A stretch of 64,000 bases of DNA from Ampelomyces quisqualis (lineage: Eukaryota; Ascomycota; Dothideomycetes; Pleosporales; Phaeosphaeriaceae). The stretch spans positions 2,232,001 to 2,296,000 of the forward strand of contig JAGTXZ010000003.1 in the NCBI GenBank assembly GCA_018398575.1, written 5' to 3'. The number at the start of each line of letters is the position of its first letter. Position 1 is the stretch's first letter. Shown here piece by piece: positions 46,200 to 58,080 of this stretch. The notes beneath the pieces are model-generated. The model ran no database searches. It was not told where the DNA came from and saw only the letters and a list, made by a program, of their open reading frames with translations. The position numbers and the translations under genes are program-made.

Positions 46200-49100
46200 G
46201 CAAACCCTTTAGTTCAGGAACAGCAGACGCAAAGTAGTAGGCTACACGTAGCCAAATAGCGCACGCGTGCTAACACTAATAGGAATAACATAGTAGGGCC
46301 CTTTAGTTCTCTTTTTGCACTAGTGTTTGCATTGTAGCTGCAAAGGATAAAATGCATATTAGGTAATATTAACAGCCTCTTTACTAATACACAGCTACAC
46401 AAGCTATATTTATAGCTGTAGTTTCAATTAGGGCGCTAGTAGCAGCAGGCTATGTTAAACATTTAATCTAGGCTACAAGACAACGTATAGATACAAGAGG
46501 ATGTAGCAATTACATCTAGGTTACTAAACCTCTAACCTAACTAACATATATTTATATACTAGGATATTATGTTACAAATTGCCTTTATACTTAGTTATTG
46601 CCTATTTGCTAACAAGATAGTTTACGCACCTAGCTATTCTTTTACAGGCACGCCTAACAAACCTATAAGAGTGTATTACAAACTACACTTAGAAGATTAG
46701 TAGTAGTTAATACAACAGCGCTTACTAGATAGTGCAACCCTTGTGCTAGTTATACTAGCAGTAGACAAAATATAGTTGTCTATAATATCTAGTAACGTGG
46801 CAGCATAGCTAATATATGTTACTATTAGGAATCTTAACTGTAAGGCACAATAACGCAGAACAACACCTAGGACACTACTAGCCAGATTTATCCTAACAGC
46901 TAAGCTCTTAGATCTTATTCTAAAAAGTAAAGTGTATTATTACTGCATAGGCAAACTATTGTTGCGTAAGTACTAACTACAGCGTTAATAATAGAGGGTT
47001 ACTATAGAAGACAGACGCTAACTAGTAACTGCAGCACTTAAAGAGGCTGCCAAATACAGCATATAGCTAGAGTGTACTAACTAACAGACACAACAGTGTT
47101 ACCTAACTATTTGTGCAATTCTAGCTAACTATAAAGAGTAAGTGCTACTAATAGGTGTAAAGAAAAACAGACACTGTACTTAATGCATAGTACTACTAGA
47201 CAAACAAGAGAACTTGTGTAACAAATATCTATAGCAAACAGAAGAGTATACACGCCTGTAATAGAGTTGTTGTCTTAATAAAGGATACAAAGATTACGTT
47301 TATCTAGTAGAGTGCTTTAGCTAGAATTACTATAACTTTAATATATATAAGTTATTAGCTACAGATACATTACATCTACTGCTTAAGAGGTTAGTTATAA
47401 AGATATTGGAATTTACAGAAGACATGCTAATAGACATATACTCTAGACAAAAGAAGGGCTAGAATAGTGCTGCAGTTCTAGTAGCAGAAGATAACAGCTA
47501 TGCCTAGTTAAATAAAAGGTTTTGCTAGGTTAAGCATAACACTAGACTAAAACAGTTTAATAACAAGAGGGCTTTTACAGAAGTGTTGCAGTAGACTAGC
47601 GCAGAACAAAAAGCAGTAATTTGCTAATTTGTAGTAGTAGTGTCTCCTCTGCTAGCAACTAAGGCACTATACGCGTTGTATTTTATCTAGGCTGCGTGCA
47701 ATCTGCTAGTACTCTTATAATACAAGAGTTATAACAAAAACACGTTAGGGTATATATTGTTAGCTATTAAACAAATAGATGTTCTAAAAGAAGAGTTTTA
47801 ACCTTTTAGACAGACGCAAGGAGAAGAAAAGGATTTCAACTACTCTAAATAGCATGCGCTAACCTATATTATTAATAATATCTGTATATATAGGGCCCTT
47901 AATAGCATATGCACTAGAATAAACAGTAAGGCCTACTATATTATAATAGTAAAACAATTCTACCTAATAACAAACAAGAGAGATTTTCTTACGCAGATCT
48001 GCCTCTACAACTCTAGACAGCTTGCGCTTATAGCGTTTGAACACAAGACAGTTATAGACTAAAGTTAATAGTGCACTACTGCTAACTAGCGCAAGCACAC
48101 CTTTACTACAAGCGTGTTAACAGCAATACTATTCAAACAACTTAAATAGTCTATACTAGGCATGTTATTAAATTCTATTATACTGCCTCTTAGCAAGGTT
48201 ACTGTACATATTACGTTGCTAGACTTTATATATGCTGCTGCAGTATTTGTCTAATACTACTGTTAGAAGGTAACTAGCTGCCTTGTTACCCTATATAATA
48301 AAGACAGATAAGACTCTAACTCTTACTAGGTAAACAGGATAAATGTAAAAATACACTCTTCTATAAGATGCTTAAGGCTATTAGGTAAACGCTATAACAA
48401 CCTTAAACATTGCAAAGAAGACATTGTGCAATACGCGCCTAACTAGCATAGAACTAGAAAATAGCGCAAAGATTACGTGTAGGTGCAAGAGTTTAAATAT
48501 AAAGACTACACGCAACTATCTTAGACTGTTACAAACAGTAGAGCTGCAGCTTAGGTACACCTAATACTTACATTTATTAACAATAAACACTAAGACAAGA
48601 ACAAAAAGAAATATAAGTATACAGGTGCCTTCTGCAAAGTTATAGCGTTTAATAACAACAGTTAAATTAATAATATAACAAAGATGCTAAGCGTGCACTA
48701 CTACACACATAGTATAAAGACTAAGTAATGCACATTACAAGCATTTAAGGTATACAACATAACAACTATTATTTGCCCTATGCACTTAGTACCAAAGGAT
48801 CTACCTATACTTAACAATAAGGTCTCTATTTCTTATTATATAAATAATTACATTAATTAGGACAAATATAATAGACTGTATTCTTTTACATTTAACTAAG
48901 ACTAGACACGTACAGTACAGAATTATAAACAGAAGTAAGTATAGCAAGACAACTAGTATGTAGTGTTAGACATAGTAAATAGAATTGTATATCTAACAAT
49001 AGCTCTACTATTGCTTTAGCCTACCTAATAGAACGCAAACCTGCTAACATAACAAGCGCTATAACACAGGACTATAGCGCAAGGCTGCTAACGCAACCTT

Positions 49101-49900
49101 CTTACTATATACTATACACTACTACAAACGCGTAATAATAGCAACTCTTATCTACGTACGCAAGTATTACAGAGATATTGCAACAGTTACCTAGAATTGC
49201 TAGTTAGTGCAGACAAGAGGATAGCACTACTGTAGCAACACTAGATACAATTGTTAAAAGACAGCATATGTAATATAATGCAACTAATAGCAGAAGAATA
49301 TAACTTAATATACTCTAACGTAGAACAAGAGATAAGAAAGCAGAAGATGCTAGGCTGTTCCCTACAGACAACTACAGTAAAAGAACACTTATAGTAAATT
49401 ACAAGAGCAATTGCATTACAACAGAACAGACTACTATAGAACGCAGCTAACAGTTGCCTTATCTAGACAATTACACACTTTACTATCTAATGTAACTATA
49501 ACGCAGCCTAACAGATACGCTTGCGACAGAACAAAACTAAACTAAATAACAATTAGGAGCAAGCTTTGCTAGATAGAAACCTACGTAGAAAGATAATAGA
49601 AACAGTTAACAAAGAGTTAAGCATAACACAAATTACTCCTAACATAACAACTATATTAGTGTCAAACGCAACCAGAAACAAGCACACTCTTATTAGGACA
49701 AACTAGCTGTTGTATACACACTATAACCTGCTAGCAATAGACAAGTATATTAACAACCTTAATTACAATTTGTTTGTGCAGACATTAGAGCACAAATTAG
49801 GCTTTAAAAGTAAATGTAACAGCATATATTACTACACAAAAGAGGAAGATAGATAGGCGCAAATATAAATATCTACAAAGGCACGCTAGCATAGCGCATT
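46200..49900 (+). pseudogene. Plavaka/CACTA-like transposase, RIP-damaged
   Basis: A plus-strand frame carries the conserved core of the large fungal transposases known as Plavaka (KDZ/CACTA-related). At 46692-46710 it reads E-D followed by three TAG codons, exactly where relatives have Trp-Trp-Trp. ATLVLVILAVDK follows near 46,735 (relatives: ATLxPVILxSDKT), then a SSNVAA, LIYVTIRNL segment (relatives: SGNxxAWPxYxTIGN). A Cys-containing ILANYKE...VLLIGVKK..HCT segment comes next, then ALYALYFI and FNYSK, HALTYIINNICIYRALNSIC near 47,840-47,900 (relatives: NxPKxHALTHY). Coding texture continues to about 49.9 kb. Frame breaks are of the RIP type. Such enzymes mobilise DNA transposons with inverted ends; this copy cannot be active. 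Confidence 0.8.
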
Positions 49901-50029
49901 ACAAGAGACAGTTATATTAAAGATACACTAGGCGTTATTTACAATTAAACTACAAACATAACTAGTATAGTAGTATACTAGATCTATACTAACAACTTAC
50001 TAGGTAAATAGTTTTCTGCGTGTAGGGCT

Positions 50030-50400
50030 ACTAGATCGCCTATATCGCGCGCACAACTATTTATACTAATAGTAGACAACTATTATATACGCTAATATTT
50101 AGTAGAGGACAGGAGGACAAAAGGGCACCTAATTACCTGTATCGCGCGCACTACTATTTGTGCTAATAGTAGACAACTATTATGTACGCTAACATTTAGT
50201 TAAGGATAGAAGGGCACCTAATTACCTGTATTGCGCGCACAACTATTTATGCTAACAGTAGACAACTATTATGTACGCTAGCACGCAGTTAAGGACAGAA
50301 GAGAGGGCTAATTGCTTATATTGCGCGCACAACTATTTGTGCTAACAGTAGACAACTATTGTGTACGCTAGCACGCAGTTAAGGACAAGAAGCTATCTAA
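50030..50400. repeat. Tandem array, about 90-97-base period, four copies
   Basis: GCGCGCAC anchors occur near 50047, 50144, 50233 and 50323. Each unit carries TAGTAGACAACTATT, in which AATAGT and ACTATT form a small hairpin, and a downstream TACGCTA. Confidence 0.88.
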
Positions 50401-50749
50401 TCAAATAGCCTAACTGCTACGCTCTAGCAGAATTTAAGGCAATATTAGACTATATATGTTACAAAAACCCTACTTATGCCTGCAAAGTAAAAACTCTGTT
50501 GCGCTACATATATTACTTACTTCTACTACTCTTGCTAATAGTTCTCTAATATTTAAAGAGCAAGCGCTTACTCTGTATACTCTATATCAAGTAGTAAATT
50601 CAAGTAATGTTAGCAGCACACTATGTCTCTGTCTAAACAAGCGCTAAAACAAGCGCTAATAGACAATAGTGTAAAGGTTAGGCTCTTAGGGAATGTAACT
50701 CTAGAACTAACATACTAAAAACTAAGACGCTGCAGAGACCAAAAACTGT

Positions 50750-53080
50750 CTAGACTCTAACGCTACTGTCCTTAAGCCTTAACTCTAGGATCAAAACAGA
50801 AGTATAACTAACTACTACACTAGCCTAACCAAAAAGTTACCTAACAAGACAGCCTAGAGATTAAATACTATACACTCTTAGATCTGCAGCCTTACTTGCT
50901 TATTAATAAGAGGAATCTAAACGCAGTAGTAGCATAAGCACAACAAGCTAATATAAACCAAAAACCTATAAGACTAATATATAGAAAACGTTAGTAGTTG
51001 AAAGAGAACTGCTATTAGACTTAAGGCTGTTGTATTGTAGGAAGATGCCTTATTATGCATAATTAAGTAGTTTTGACAATTATAGAGTTGCAACCCTTCT
51101 TATCTAGTGCAGACCTATTTGGGTTACTGCTATAGGAGAAAGAAAAATGCTAGGCAAAGGAAAGTATGTTACTAGAAAACAAGACTACACTAGAGAAGGC
51201 AAGAGTTATCTTAGTAACATAACTACTTACTAATAACAGAAAGACGCTATGCAGTATAGTAATAACGCTATAGCTTAATACACGTAGGCATATGTACGCC
51301 TAAATGCTGCTAGACGCTTAGACAGAAGCATAGAATACTCTGCTGTTGTTAGTTTAATTGCACATTAGCTTAACACTGTGCAAAGAAGCTGCCTGCTATA
51401 TAGGTACTATTGCGGCCTGCTAAGAACAGTAGCTAATAGTAGGCGCCTAGATGCTAGACATGTGCAGCAACTTGCAGACCCACGTGATAAGGTAAGGATA
51501 ACTAGAAATTACTAGTGCCTACACATTAAACTACCTAGATAGACAGGTTCTTAAGCCTAGCAAACTGCTTAAAGACTTTGTTTACCTACTATAAGACCTA
51601 AAGAACGCAAGTACACCTCCAAAACAGCTATGCTAGCTAACTAAAGACAGCCTAAATCTGCTAGATTTCTAAACCCTAGTCTTGCAGTAGTAATAGCACA
51701 GTTATTCTATAATAATAGAAAATAGAGCATCGCTGCAATAACTAGGAATTAAGAGAAGTTTAATAAACTAAGTGCAAATATAGTAGCACTAATAGGCTTA
51801 GTTATATTTAACGCAATAAGAGAATTTAATAACAACAGCACTAGGAAAACTATACTCTTCTATAGACACACTGTAGAGGGTATATTGCAAGTTCTACACA
51901 TAGTATTAGCTAACAGAAAGCAGACTACTTTAATGCTATTTGCAAAAAATAAAAGAACCTAGAAGGCATTTAACAAATTCTTATATAGAACAATATATAA
52001 CAGGATATTGCTGTACACACAAACTAACAAGAGAATAATAGGGCTAACGTTTTAGTGCCAAAGAATACCTATAACAACAACGTAGATAATATCCTAGCTA
52101 ACTACACAGAAGAGGAGTAAGATTACTATAATGCGCTTATAGACAATTACAACAACAAAGAGAAGGAGAAGGCAAACTACTTAATAGAAAAGGATAGAAA
52201 GGAAGACGTTAGAGAGAGGGGAAAAGTCCTACATAGAGACACTAACAATGTAAGTAGGTCTAAACGTAATACAACATATAATAACTTGCATAGAATACTG
52301 TCTATGTACGCGTGCGTAAAGCATTAGGTAAGGTAAAAGATGTTTTGCTAGAAGAGTATAGACATGCAGATAAACTTGCACTAGAATACCTTTATAAGGC
52401 AGACAAACAGCTGTAGTTTAAGAACTATAGAAGTAGCTAGAGCATTGTAGCAGAAGACGCATAGGAAGAATTTGTAATACAGGCCTACAATATTGCAATT
52501 AAAGGTAATATACTTAACGTAATTGCCTTAACTAAAGAGGAATAGCAACTAGAACTAGACAAGTGCAATAGGTTAGTGCAACAGTATAAAAAAGAAATAG
52601 AGTATTATTAAGTAGTTGTAAATAGTAAGTAACGCAAATGTTATAAGAACTAGATATGCTTTTGCTAGTACAACGCGTAAATACTATTAGGTTAGCCTTA
52701 ATATAACGCAACAGTGCAGACTACTGTAGCAGATGGTGCAGCACTAGCAGACACAGCACCTAATCCTAATACAACTAACTAGTAAGATAATTACTACTCT
52801 GCAAGTAGCAGCAGCTGTTACAGCCTTCTATATATAGAGCGCGTTGTGTACCTGCTAACGCGTGCTCTATAAGACGTTAAGCCTAGTAGCTGCGTTTAGG
52901 CTAGCCTACTTTTAAAGGAGCGCAATTTGTCTATGCTATATTTAATTAAAAAGCCTACATAACTAGACAAGAAGGACTAGCTTAGTTGGCCTACGCTACA
53001 AGAGTGTAAAGATACAGGCAGCTGGCTGCAGTATACAGTTCTGCTAGTGCTACAGTACTTAACAGTTCTTAACTGTTAAA
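50750..53080 (+). pseudogene. Long unrecognised reading frame of the insert, RIP-damaged
   Basis: Plus-strand coding texture runs for more than 700 codons with RIP-type stops. Readable stretches include KMLGKGKYVTRKQDYTREGK near 51,150, AYVRLNAARRLDRSIEYS near 51,300, and KALGKVKDVLLEEYRHADK near 52,320. After these come EEFVIQAYNIAIKGNILNV and a Lys/Gln-rich helical part with a KCYKNQICFC cysteine cluster near 52,640. There seems to be at least one frame change around 51.7-52.2 kb. I do not recognise the family. Position between the transposase and the right inverted repeat suggests an accessory protein of the element. Confidence 0.5.
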
Positions 53081-53084
53081 TCTG

Positions 53085-53170
53085 GCAACACTAGCAACAC
53101 TAGCAACACTAGCAACACAGGCAATACAGGCAACATAAGCAACTTGCTGTTAGGTTGCTGTTAGGTTGCT
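53085..53170. repeat. Subterminal GCAACACTA-type short repeats
   Basis: Four consecutive GCAACACTA/GCAACACAG units, then GCAATACAG and GCAACATAA. Inverted GTTGCTGTTAGGTTGCT follows, about 120-200 bases from the right end of the insert. Subterminal repeats are typical transposase-binding sites in CACTA-like elements (inference). Confidence 0.7.
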
Positions 53171-53276
53171 AGCGACTAGAAGTGAGTAGGGCAACTTTAG
53201 CAAATTGTCTAGTAGACAGTATTACTGTTAGGCAGCTGCGGGTTGCCGCAACTAGGCTAACCAGACAAATCTTGAT

Positions 53277-53289
53277 TTTTTCTAACAAT
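53277..53289 (-). repeat. Right terminal inverted repeat of the 19.2-kb insert
   Basis: TTTTTCTAACAAT, the inverted partner of 34042-34054 with a single mismatch. Confidence 0.7.
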
Positions 53290-56200
53290 ACAGCTGTAGT
53301 AGCGTAAGGCGTTCTTCCTTAAAGGAGCAGCAATTCTCTACTAACAGGGCTTTAATTAGTTTTAACAAGTTAAGATTCAGGGGGGCACTAATAGATTAGA
53401 CTAAAATAGCTAAAACATTAATCTCTAGCTAGTTACAGACATAGTTCTAAGCTAGTTTAGAGTTAACTAGGGGGTTTAGGCGTTTAGGTCCTAGAAGTAC
53501 ACAGGATCTGTTGTCTTGTTAGGCAGCCTTAACCTTACTAATGTCCTGTTCTCTTTAGCTTAGGATATTAGCTTGCTTGTTAAGCTTACTAGGCGTATAC
53601 TTAATGCAGAAATTAAAAGGAGTAATAATCTCTGCCTATTGTGCTTAACGTGTATTAAGAACCTTAGTAGTTATAAAGTATTCTAAGGAGCAGTAATCTG
53701 AATATACTTAGATTTAACTCTGTATAGAGGTAAGTTTAGCTCTCTACTTCTTAAACGCTTTTAGGATAGCAAAAAGTTCTTTGTTGTATATTTCCTAATT
53801 AAGCTTGGCCCTAAATAGAGTGTAACTGTAGAAGGCTACAGAATACTACTTGTTGTTAGAGTGCTTCTAAGAGAGTACTCCTGCTATTACTCTATCTAAC
53901 GCGTTAGTTTCTAACTTTGTGTTATACTTAGGATAGAAATAAGATAGCGTAGGAATAGCTAGGAGTAAGGCTTTAATCTAATTAAAAGCCTGTTAGCAGT
54001 CTGTAGTCTATTCAAATAGTGTAGAGAGACTTTAAAGCTTTAGGATTAGTTTGGCTACACAGGAGAAATCCTTAATAAACTGTTAATAGAAACTAGTAAA
54101 ACTAAGAAATAACTTAACGCTAGTAACTGTAGTAGGTTTAGCCTAGTTTTAGAGTGCTTCTACCTTGTTAGAGTTAACTTTAGTGCCCTAGTTTGTTAAA
54201 ACGTAGCCTAGATACTTTGTGCAGGTTACATAGAATTTACTCTTCTAAATGTTTACTTAGAGTCCTGCAGTACGTAGGCGCTCTAAGACCTTTTGGACGT
54301 ATTCCTAGTGTAAGTTTATATCCTCTAAGTAGATTAGGATGTTGTTAAGATACGTAATACAGAAATTATTAAGATAATTAATTAGTATATTATTTATATA
54401 GCACTAATACGTTGCTAGCCTATTACACAAGCTAAAAGAGAGAACCTTACACTTATATATACTATAACAGGTCTAAAAGGTAGTATACTCTTTAGAGTTA
54501 GGATCTATACAAATTTTATTAAAGGCAGCCTAGATGTTAAACTTAGTAAAGATCTTAGCTTTAGAGAGACGTAATAGCAGCTTATTAATGCAAAGGATTA
54601 GATAGACGTTCTTGCGCGTAAGGGCGTTAATCTTCTAGTAGTCTATACAGATGCGTATATCTCTATTTAGTTTGCGTACACAGAGAATAGGTAAAGCAAA
54701 AGAGCTTTAGCTAGCCTTAATAAAACCTTTTCAAAGGTGTTTCTAGACGTAGGCCTTAGTAGCTTTAAGCTCCTTCTGATTCTGCTTGTACAAGAGACTA
54801 AACGCATTTAGTAATAGTTCTTTAAGAACAATCTTGTAATTATACAGATAGTAAGGAGGCAATTAATTAGCTACTAACTTGCTAAATATATCCTAATACT
54901 AGAAGTAACAGGCAGGTAATCTCTTATCTAATTAGCTTTAATTGTCTGCGTTGTCCTTAGAGGCAAGGATCCTGTTAATCTTATAGAGGCTTGTTGTAAA
55001 GAACTTGTTCTAGGGCTTCTTTATAATAAAGTAAAATGCATTAGCAGAAATAAAAGCTATGCAGGTGCTTAGAGAGAATTTAGACTCTAAGTGGGTTTGC
55101 TTGGTTAGGGTATAAGAAATCTCTAAGATTTTTTAGGCTAATAGGAGCTTTAAGCATCCCTTGATACAATAAATAGAAAAAGAAGAATAGTAAGGACTGT
55201 TTTAGATATAATAGTCTTCTTTCTCCTATAGAGCGTTGCGTTGTTGCACATTAAGATAGACAGTAGCTAGCACTGTAGCTTAATGTAGAATAGTAGGAAT
55301 AGAGGGTAAAGGATTATATAAACAGGGGTACTTAGATAGCCAAATAAACTATAACCTATCTGTGTCTAATTAAATCTTAAATTGTCTTAACTATTAGAGG
55401 CTAAGTATACAATCCTAAGACCTAAGATTAAGGATAAGGAATAGACAGTTTAAAATCTTTTAGCTATTAATATTTAAGTGTAGTTAAATATATTAAGTAA
55501 CTAAAGAAGTAATCTAATCCTTAAAGCTGCGTACCTAAACCTAGAAGAGGAGCTTCTGGATAGGTTGCTGCAAGGCTTTAGAAACAGATAAAACAATTTG
55601 TAAATTTAAAAATAAGAAACCTTAAGTACTAGTGTTAACAAGAGTATTAAGGCGTAAGCTAAGGCCTTAGTTGTAAAGAAGCGTAGGCATAAGGAAATAG
55701 AGACTGCAAAACAAATAGGAAAGGTTAAGGTAGGATAGATTGTAACAGCTTAGGCCTAGAGAGGAGTGTTCTTCTAGGCGCTTCTGTTTCCTGTATAATA
55801 CACCTCCTAATTAGGTTGCTTTTAAGCATCTTTATACTTATCTACTTCTACAGCTTTAATCTAACGCACACAAGGCTTTGTGTAGTTACTAGAGTAGTGT
55901 CCTAGCTTACTGTAATTGTAACAACTACTAAGGGTCTTCTGTTGTTCTAGCTTAAGAGTCTTTGTAGAAAGACGCACTGTTGTAGATTAATAGGCTAGCG
56001 CAGCATTTGTTAGAGCGTTAGTAGTAGTAGTCTAATTTGGCTCTAAATTCTGTTATAGGGCTAACCTAATTGGCAACTTAGCAGCAGCTAGTGTTATACT
56101 TAGTGTAGAGTTGTTCTTCTGCTCTATATTGTATGTAGTAAGGTGTTCTACTATCTAATCAAATAAGTTCTTCTATTAGTGCCTAAATCCTAGGTTAGGG

Positions 56201-57250
56201 GCTTGCAACCCTAGCGTAATCTTAGTCTACAAGTAGTAAAACTACTCTAAAGGGGGTACTTATCCCTTAACTGCAGAACTTAAAAACCTAGCTTTAAACA
56301 AGAGGAACGTTTCCTCCTTTGTTATCTGCAATTAATTAAACGCTGCACAGCTTTCAGCTACCTTATTACCTATAATAAAATAGAACTTAAGTAGCTTAAC
56401 TATTTGCTTAGCGTTCTAGAATTGCTCTTAATTAGTATCTAATAAATATTGTAGCTTAAGATAGCCCTTAGCTAATCTTGTAGTGTAGCCCTATACTAAG
56501 GCTATGCGTTGTCTTTTAGTTTAATAGTAATCTAAGTTAATTTTAAGTTAATTCTAGATTAAGGCCTGCTATTAGCAGAAGGTAAGATCTTTTCTATTGC
56601 TAAGATTGTCTATATTAGGCGTTTTCTCAGATTGTTAAAGTTAGCAAGAGCCCTTATAGCAATATAAGTACTTAGATATAGAGCTGTTAGATAAATAGCA
56701 GGGTGCAGAATTGTTCTAAGGTAATTTAGTAGTAGGTAGAGGCTTGTCTAGTCCTACCAACAGAGTTAGTCCTTTCTTAAGAGAATTAATTTCTGCTAGA
56801 GCCTGTTTTAAATCTTGTTGTAATTAATTAACCTCTATTTAAGCAGAGGTTAGATTTAGTGCAGCTCTAGGCTAAGAGGGTTCTTTAGTGTCTGTCTTTT
56901 TTGCTTTAGCACTCTGTTGCTAAGTTGTTACAGTTAATACAGAGTTGTCTTAAAGGAAGGCTCTTAGGGTTAGTTCTTTAGGGGGAGTTATTAGCGTTGC
57001 CTCTAATACTCCTAGGTTATTAATAGTCTCTAAGTTTCTATTGTAGCGCTAAACGCAACTTTTCTAAAGTAATCTTAACTGTTGTGTTAATAGAAAGATC
57101 TAAACCTAAAGGCTTTAGCTGTTAGGAGATCTAAGGGATCCTAACTGTGTTTAATAGATTTAAGGTTGCAAACAGATCTAATTTAGATAGGGTTCTAGAC
57201 GTTTTAACGCGATCTTTTTAAAAGTAAATAGCAATATTATCTGAATGCTA
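53290..57250 (-). pseudogene. Gypsy gag, protease, RT and RNase H, RIP-damaged
   Basis: Minus-strand reading. A zinc knuckle of the gag/nucleocapsid lies at 55882-55923, reading CYNYSKLGHYSSNY where the family has Cx2Cx4Hx4C; two Cys have become Tyr. The RT active site is at 54341-54352 and reads YLNN instead of YLDD, followed by ILIYLEDINLH and EYVQKVLERLRTAGL. The end of RNase H reads FNFCIKYTPSKLNKQANILS, near 53,600. The frame then runs through a linker to the break point at 53,290. Trp positions are mostly TAG. Confidence 0.88.
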
Positions 57251-57279
57251 TTACTAGCAGGACAAAGTTTCTCTTGTAA

Positions 57280-57578
57280 TGTAACAACGCAGGTAGGTAC
57301 AGCTATTAGGATTAAATTAGATACGTATTAGAGGCATATAGGAGTGCGTGTTGTATCAGAGATTCTAGATTGGCTATACACCTATAGGTCTTGTACAGAA
57401 GGACAAAAGAAACTTGTCTTCTATCTATGCTATAGGCTTATATTTATAGTAGGCGTAGCAGCTGAGTTAGAGCGCTGTTAGAGCGCTTTTAGTTCTAATC
57501 TGCTAGCTCTCTACATAATCTGTTACTAAGCCTTTATAAGGTATTGGATGTAACATGTGTTTGCATGTGCTTGTTACA
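57280..57578 (-). repeat. Right LTR (5' LTR of the minus-strand gypsy), 299 bases
   Basis: Same length and ends as 31237-31535. At most differing positions this copy keeps the unmutated base (for example TATCAG against TATTAG, TTGGCT against TTAGCT). Confidence 0.95.
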
Positions 57579-57583
57579 CTAAT
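57579..57583 (+). repeat. Right 5-base target duplication of the gypsy element
   Basis: CTAAT, identical to 31232-31236. Confidence 0.9.
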
Positions 57584-57789
57584 TAGCTAAGCTTAAGTCT
57601 CTATTACTAAGGATAACATTTATAGCAAGGTTAAGGCTTAAACTAGAAAAGTCCTAGTAAACTACAGACAATCTTACTTTAGCCTTAACCTAACCTAAGG
57701 CACTATTACCTAGATTATCTCTTTTCTAAAGCCTGTACTCTCCTTTTAGCTGTTTAACTTAAGTAACTATAGCAAGCTTATTTAGAAGA

Positions 57790-58080
57790 ATACGCCTATT
57801 TAGCGTTATTACCCCAGATGCTAGGAATACTACAACTTAACTAAGTGTACTAGAGCTATATAATGCAACTACTACAGCGCACTAATTAATAGGCATAATA
57901 GCTCTATAGAAAGTTATACACATAACGCTTAATGCGTAAACTACTACAGTCTCTACCTAGCTAATTACTATAACTGCCCTACTACTCTCTAGAAGAAAAA
58001 CAGCAGAGTTGTTAAGTTAACAAAAGCTAAGCTTAAGAGGATTAAGAGAGCTAGAGAATAATTATACTAGGAGTTATATG
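57790..58080 (+). pseudogene. 3' part of LINE ORF1 with zinc-knuckle remnants
   Basis: The plus strand reads YPRC, stop, EYYNLTKCTRAI, stop, CNYYSALINRHNSS and later CVNYYSLYLANYYNCP. The Cys spacing is that of the CCHC knuckles at the end of Tad-type ORF1 proteins, with several Cys turned to Tyr and stops at former Gln/Trp codons. This is the continuation of the ORF1 interrupted at 31,236. Confidence 0.7.

Larger units (their letters stand above)
34042..53289. mobile_element. 19.2-kb DNA-transposon-like insert (Plavaka/CACTA-like) with SNF2 ATPase
   Basis: It interrupts the gypsy element between RNase H and integrase, and carries 13-base terminal inverted repeats at exactly the two break points. 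Joining the flanks across a shared ATA keeps the gypsy reading frame, so a 3-base target duplication is plausible. The repeats would then be offset by two bases, so the exact ends are uncertain. Contents from left: SNF2-family ATPase (-), 171-base duplication, pogo-like transposase (-), 101-, 147- and 134-base tandem arrays, Plavaka-like transposase (+), a 90-base array, an unrecognised long frame (+) and terminal GCAAC repeats. It is RIP-like mutated throughout. Confidence 0.72.
31237..57578 (-). mobile_element. Ty3/gypsy chromovirus, itself interrupted by a 19.2-kb insert
   Basis: Bounded by two 299-base LTRs with a perfect CTAAT target duplication. Read on the minus strand, the order is LTR, gag with zinc knuckle, protease region, RT, RNase H, [19.2-kb insert], integrase, chromodomain, LTR. 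A purine run (AAGAAAGAGAG on the minus strand, 31540-31549) just inside the left LTR is a good polypurine tract. Without the insert it is about 7.1 kb, a normal gypsy size. Every coding domain has in-frame stops, mostly TAG where Trp is expected, and mutated catalytic codons, so the copy is inactive. Confidence 0.92.

Noticed and set aside
50456..50647. Intact 63-codon frame in the insert
   Set aside because: Short and isolated among RIP'd sequence, with no similarity noticed; probably chance.
34042..53289. The 19.2-kb insert as a second LTR retrotransposon (TGTTAG...CTAACA ends)
   Set aside because: The ends look like TG...CA, but the sequences inside the two ends are not direct repeats of each other, and the genes inside are of the DNA-transposon type.
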